From NCBI RefSeq assembly GCF_000220395.1, contig NW_004086833.1, positions 1 to 63,840 on the forward strand: a stretch of DNA of 63,840 nt. The letters run 5' to 3'. The DNA is from Ichthyophthirius multifiliis. Taxonomy: Eukaryota; Ciliophora; Oligohymenophorea; Hymenostomatida. Under the pieces are notes generated by a model. It ran no database searches. It was given only the letters and a program-made list of their open reading frames with translations, and was not told the origin of the DNA. Below, in pieces: positions 61,583 through 63,840 of this stretch (position 1 is its first letter; each line of letters begins with the position of its first letter). Made by a program: the position numbers and the translations under genes.

Positions 61583-63235
61583 TCAATAATATAATCTATG
61601 AATTTATTAAGTTGAAAGTCCTTTAGTTTCTTTCATATGAATAACGAAATAAACAAAACATAAAAATGTTAGAACTGAAAAAATGATAAAAGTTCCATAA
61701 AATTAGAAAATAAGAATTTTAAATTAGAAAGTCAAAACGATTAATCCATAAGACAGCCATCTCCATCCAATGCAAGTACTCATATCATTTTTATCTACAA
61801 GTTCTGCGGAATAAGGCATAACAACACCTCCTAAGCCAAATCCTTAACATCCCAAATATACAATTATGCAAATAAAAGACAAATAAAAAATATCCAAATA
61901 AGCAAATAAAGCGACAAAAAGAAGAGAAATAGAAGTCGATAAAGCAGAAATCATAAGTACTTTTTTTCTTCCAAATCTATCTATAACAAATATACTGGAT
62001 AAAGTAAATAAGAAAATAGATAAACCTTACATAGCTTAATATAATAAAACTATTGAATTGGAATCAGTATTTTCTTTATATACAGCAGATGAAAAAGTCA
62101 TGACACCATTCAAACCGTTTATTTATGATGAAATTTAGACTATTATTCCCAAATACATTCTTCTTCTGCGACTTCTTTCTATTGTTTTTTCATCTATTTA
62201 TGTTTCTTGTTATGTTAATTCTATTTATTAATGCAATCCATCTTTATTATTTATTTATGGATAAATATGAGGTTATTTTAATTCTTCTTCTTCTTAAATA
62301 AAATTTTTTAGTTTATTTTTTTCTTTTTCTTCAGTATATTATAATTATTCGTTATTTTCTACTATTTTATCTTATTTTTAATTTTCTTATTAATATTCTT
62401 CATCTTCGCTTTCTGAATCAGTATTAATTTCATCATTATTTACTTAATTTTATATAATATAATTATTATATTCTTACTTCACAACATCACTAGTGTAAAT
62501 TCTCTAACAAAATTTTTTCAAAGATTTAAATTTTCTTTAAGATACAAGCTTTTGCGGAGTTTCTTCTGTGAAAATATATAACATAAAATATAACCTTATT
62601 AAACAACAAATTAAAGGAAATCCCATTACGATTCTCCAGGAAAAATAGTATTCAAAATATGTTTATGAATTCATAGTTTCTTAATATAATTATATATCTT
62701 TTTCTGTTATTTTCGGGTATATAGGCATTATGGATTTCAATATAAGTCCTATAAACATGCCAAAAGTTTACAAAGATTGAAACAAAGTACCTGTTTAACC
62801 TCTTATGGCTTACGGCGTGTATATTTTTACATATAAAGGTATTATTGCACAATTTAAGCCTACTGCTATTCCGGAAATAAATCTTCCTAACATTATATTT
62901 TATAAAGAAGAATTCATCGTTATTTATATTGTTCCAATTATGCCTATTAAATCTATTATTAATAAAGATTTTCTATAACTATTCTAAAGTATTCGTAGAA
63001 ATTATGTCGTATAAATAGCTCCTAATATACATCCTAGAGGATATAATGCGGCTATTAAACTTGTATAAAGTGCTATGTCATATTTAGATAACCATTAATT
63101 TAAAAAACATATATGTTCTTGTGATGAATTAAGTAGAGTATTGTTTAGACCGAAAAAATGCCCTCCTAGACAAGCTATTATGGCCCTTAAGTATACTTAA
63201 GTTTATTTTATTTAATTTTTTGTCGATTATGTCAT
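61583..63235 (-). CDS. Sugar-transporter-family (MFS) membrane protein
   Basis: An intronless frame of 550 residues from ATG 63235 (MTQSTKNQIKQTQVYLRAI) to TGA 61583. Features of the sugar porter family: first-helix motif GHFFGLNNTLLNSS, a helix-2/3 region with ALYPLGCILGAIY, the helix 4-5 region ISGIAVGLNCAIIPLYVK, the PETQ/RG-type motif KIYTPQAIRGQTGTLFQSL, a central loop of about 120 residues (acidic and Gln-rich), then SQINGLNGVMTFSS (QQ-x-x-G-x-N variant), VIDRFGRKKVLMIS and the last helices (CQGFGLGGVVMPYSAEL, GLIVLTFQF). Twelve helices are plausible. The usual PESPR after helix 6 is replaced by FTEETPQKLV. Substrate (hexose, polyol or other) cannot be told. The large acidic loop is unusual. 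Confidence 0.9.
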
Positions 63236-63840
63236 TATATTTTTTTTAAATTTTTTATAGTAATAAAAATTATTATGTAATTTATATATTATTTATTTTT
63301 TATGAAATAGATTTATTAAATATAATTATGAACATTAAATAATTTAGTTCATTGTTTTATTTGAATTATATCAAAAATTATTTAATTTTTTTTAAAAAAT
63401 ATAAGAGGAATTTTAGAATTAAATATTAAAAAAAAATTAATTAATATTAACTTATTTTTTAAAAAAAAATAAAAATAGGAAATTGATTTATAACATATAA
63501 TATATAAGAATTGACATTATATAATTAATCAAAATAAATTATTAATCTTAAAAATATGCATTACATTAATTTATTAAATAATATACTAAAATTTAATTTA
63601 ATAAAATACTTATTAAATTATATAAAATTTAGTTATAATATAAATTTAATAAATAATAAATAATAAATAATAAATAATAAATAATAAAAAATATATAATA
63701 AATAATAAAAAATATATAATTAATAATAAATAATTAATAATATTTAAAAAAAAAAAAAATTAATAAAAATAATTAATAAATTTAATAAATAAAAAATATA
63801 AATAATATAAAAAATATTTAATATATATATAAAAAAAAAA
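63236..63840. other. A+T-rich end of window with AATAA-type repeats
   Basis: About 0.6 kb upstream of the sugar-transporter gene. Imperfect AATAATA/AATATATA tandem repeats run from about 63645 to 63800. No telomeric C4A2/T2G4 repeat and no gene are seen. Confidence 0.55.

Noticed and set aside
63640-63840. Tandem repeats at the right end as a possible telomere or subtelomere
   Set aside because: No C4A2/T2G4-type repeat is present; the units are A/T only.
1-63840. Search for tRNA/rRNA genes, CRISPR arrays, transposases, reverse transcriptase and virus-like elements
   Set aside because: No GC-richer cloverleaf-like segment, no spaced direct repeats, and no DDE, RT or capsid-like motif were seen by eye. 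A tRNA scan could still find one that I missed.

Overview
The window comes from the nuclear genome of an oligohymenophorean ciliate, most likely the fish parasite Ichthyophthirius multifiliis or a close relative. Four things point there: extreme A+T content, protein-coding frames that run through many TAA and TAG triplets and stop only at TGA (TAA/TAG = Gln, code 6), many very short GT...AG introns (mostly 40-90 nt, a few near 30), and ciliate-type gene families. Read with the standard code, nearly every gene falls into fragments; read with code 6, most gene models close exactly on TGA. The genus is an inference from composition; the code is seen directly.

Layout. 1-6 kb: a weak Lys/Gln-rich reading frame, then on the minus strand a secreted EF-hand protein, a membrane-anchored thioredoxin/PDI-like protein and an OXR1-type LysM-GRAM-TLDc protein. 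6.6-13 kb: a damaged multi-membrane gene, an unrecognised plus-strand gene, a small four-helix voltage-sensor-like membrane protein in five exons, and an unrecognised minus-strand gene. 13-25 kb: an Aurora-type kinase with a long Gln/Asn leader, three coiled-coil proteins, an ABCG half-transporter, an Rh-type ammonium transporter and a Gln/Asn-rich protein. 26.7-40 kb: a fused, strongly diverged nicotinamide nucleotide transhydrogenase in beta-alpha order, a NEK-type kinase with a polyglutamine tail, the jouberin homologue AHI1, the alpha subunit of mitochondrial processing peptidase, and a piece of a Su(z)12-like VEFS-box protein. 40-50 kb: a small secreted protein, a poly-Asn protein, eIF5B with an array of charged repeats, and a Gln-rich prion-like protein. 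50.6-63.2 kb: the central-apparatus protein CFAP46 (about 2,616 residues), a coiled-coil protein and a sugar-transporter-family protein. No RNA gene, transposon, retroelement, CRISPR array or telomere was recognised.

The genes do not form operons. Two themes recur: cilium biology (AHI1, CFAP46, the NEK kinase) and membrane or mitochondrial metabolism (ABCG, Rh, transhydrogenase, MPP-alpha, sugar transporter). At least eight otherwise good gene models need a one-base change, usually in a short A or T run. The simplest reading is sequencing error, so frames should not be called broken without checking reads.

The most interesting objects are the transhydrogenase-like protein that has lost its proton-channel and nucleotide-binding residues, the VEFS-box protein, the small S1-S4-like protein, and in-frame TAA/AAT microsatellites that encode poly-Gln or poly-Asn only because of the altered code.
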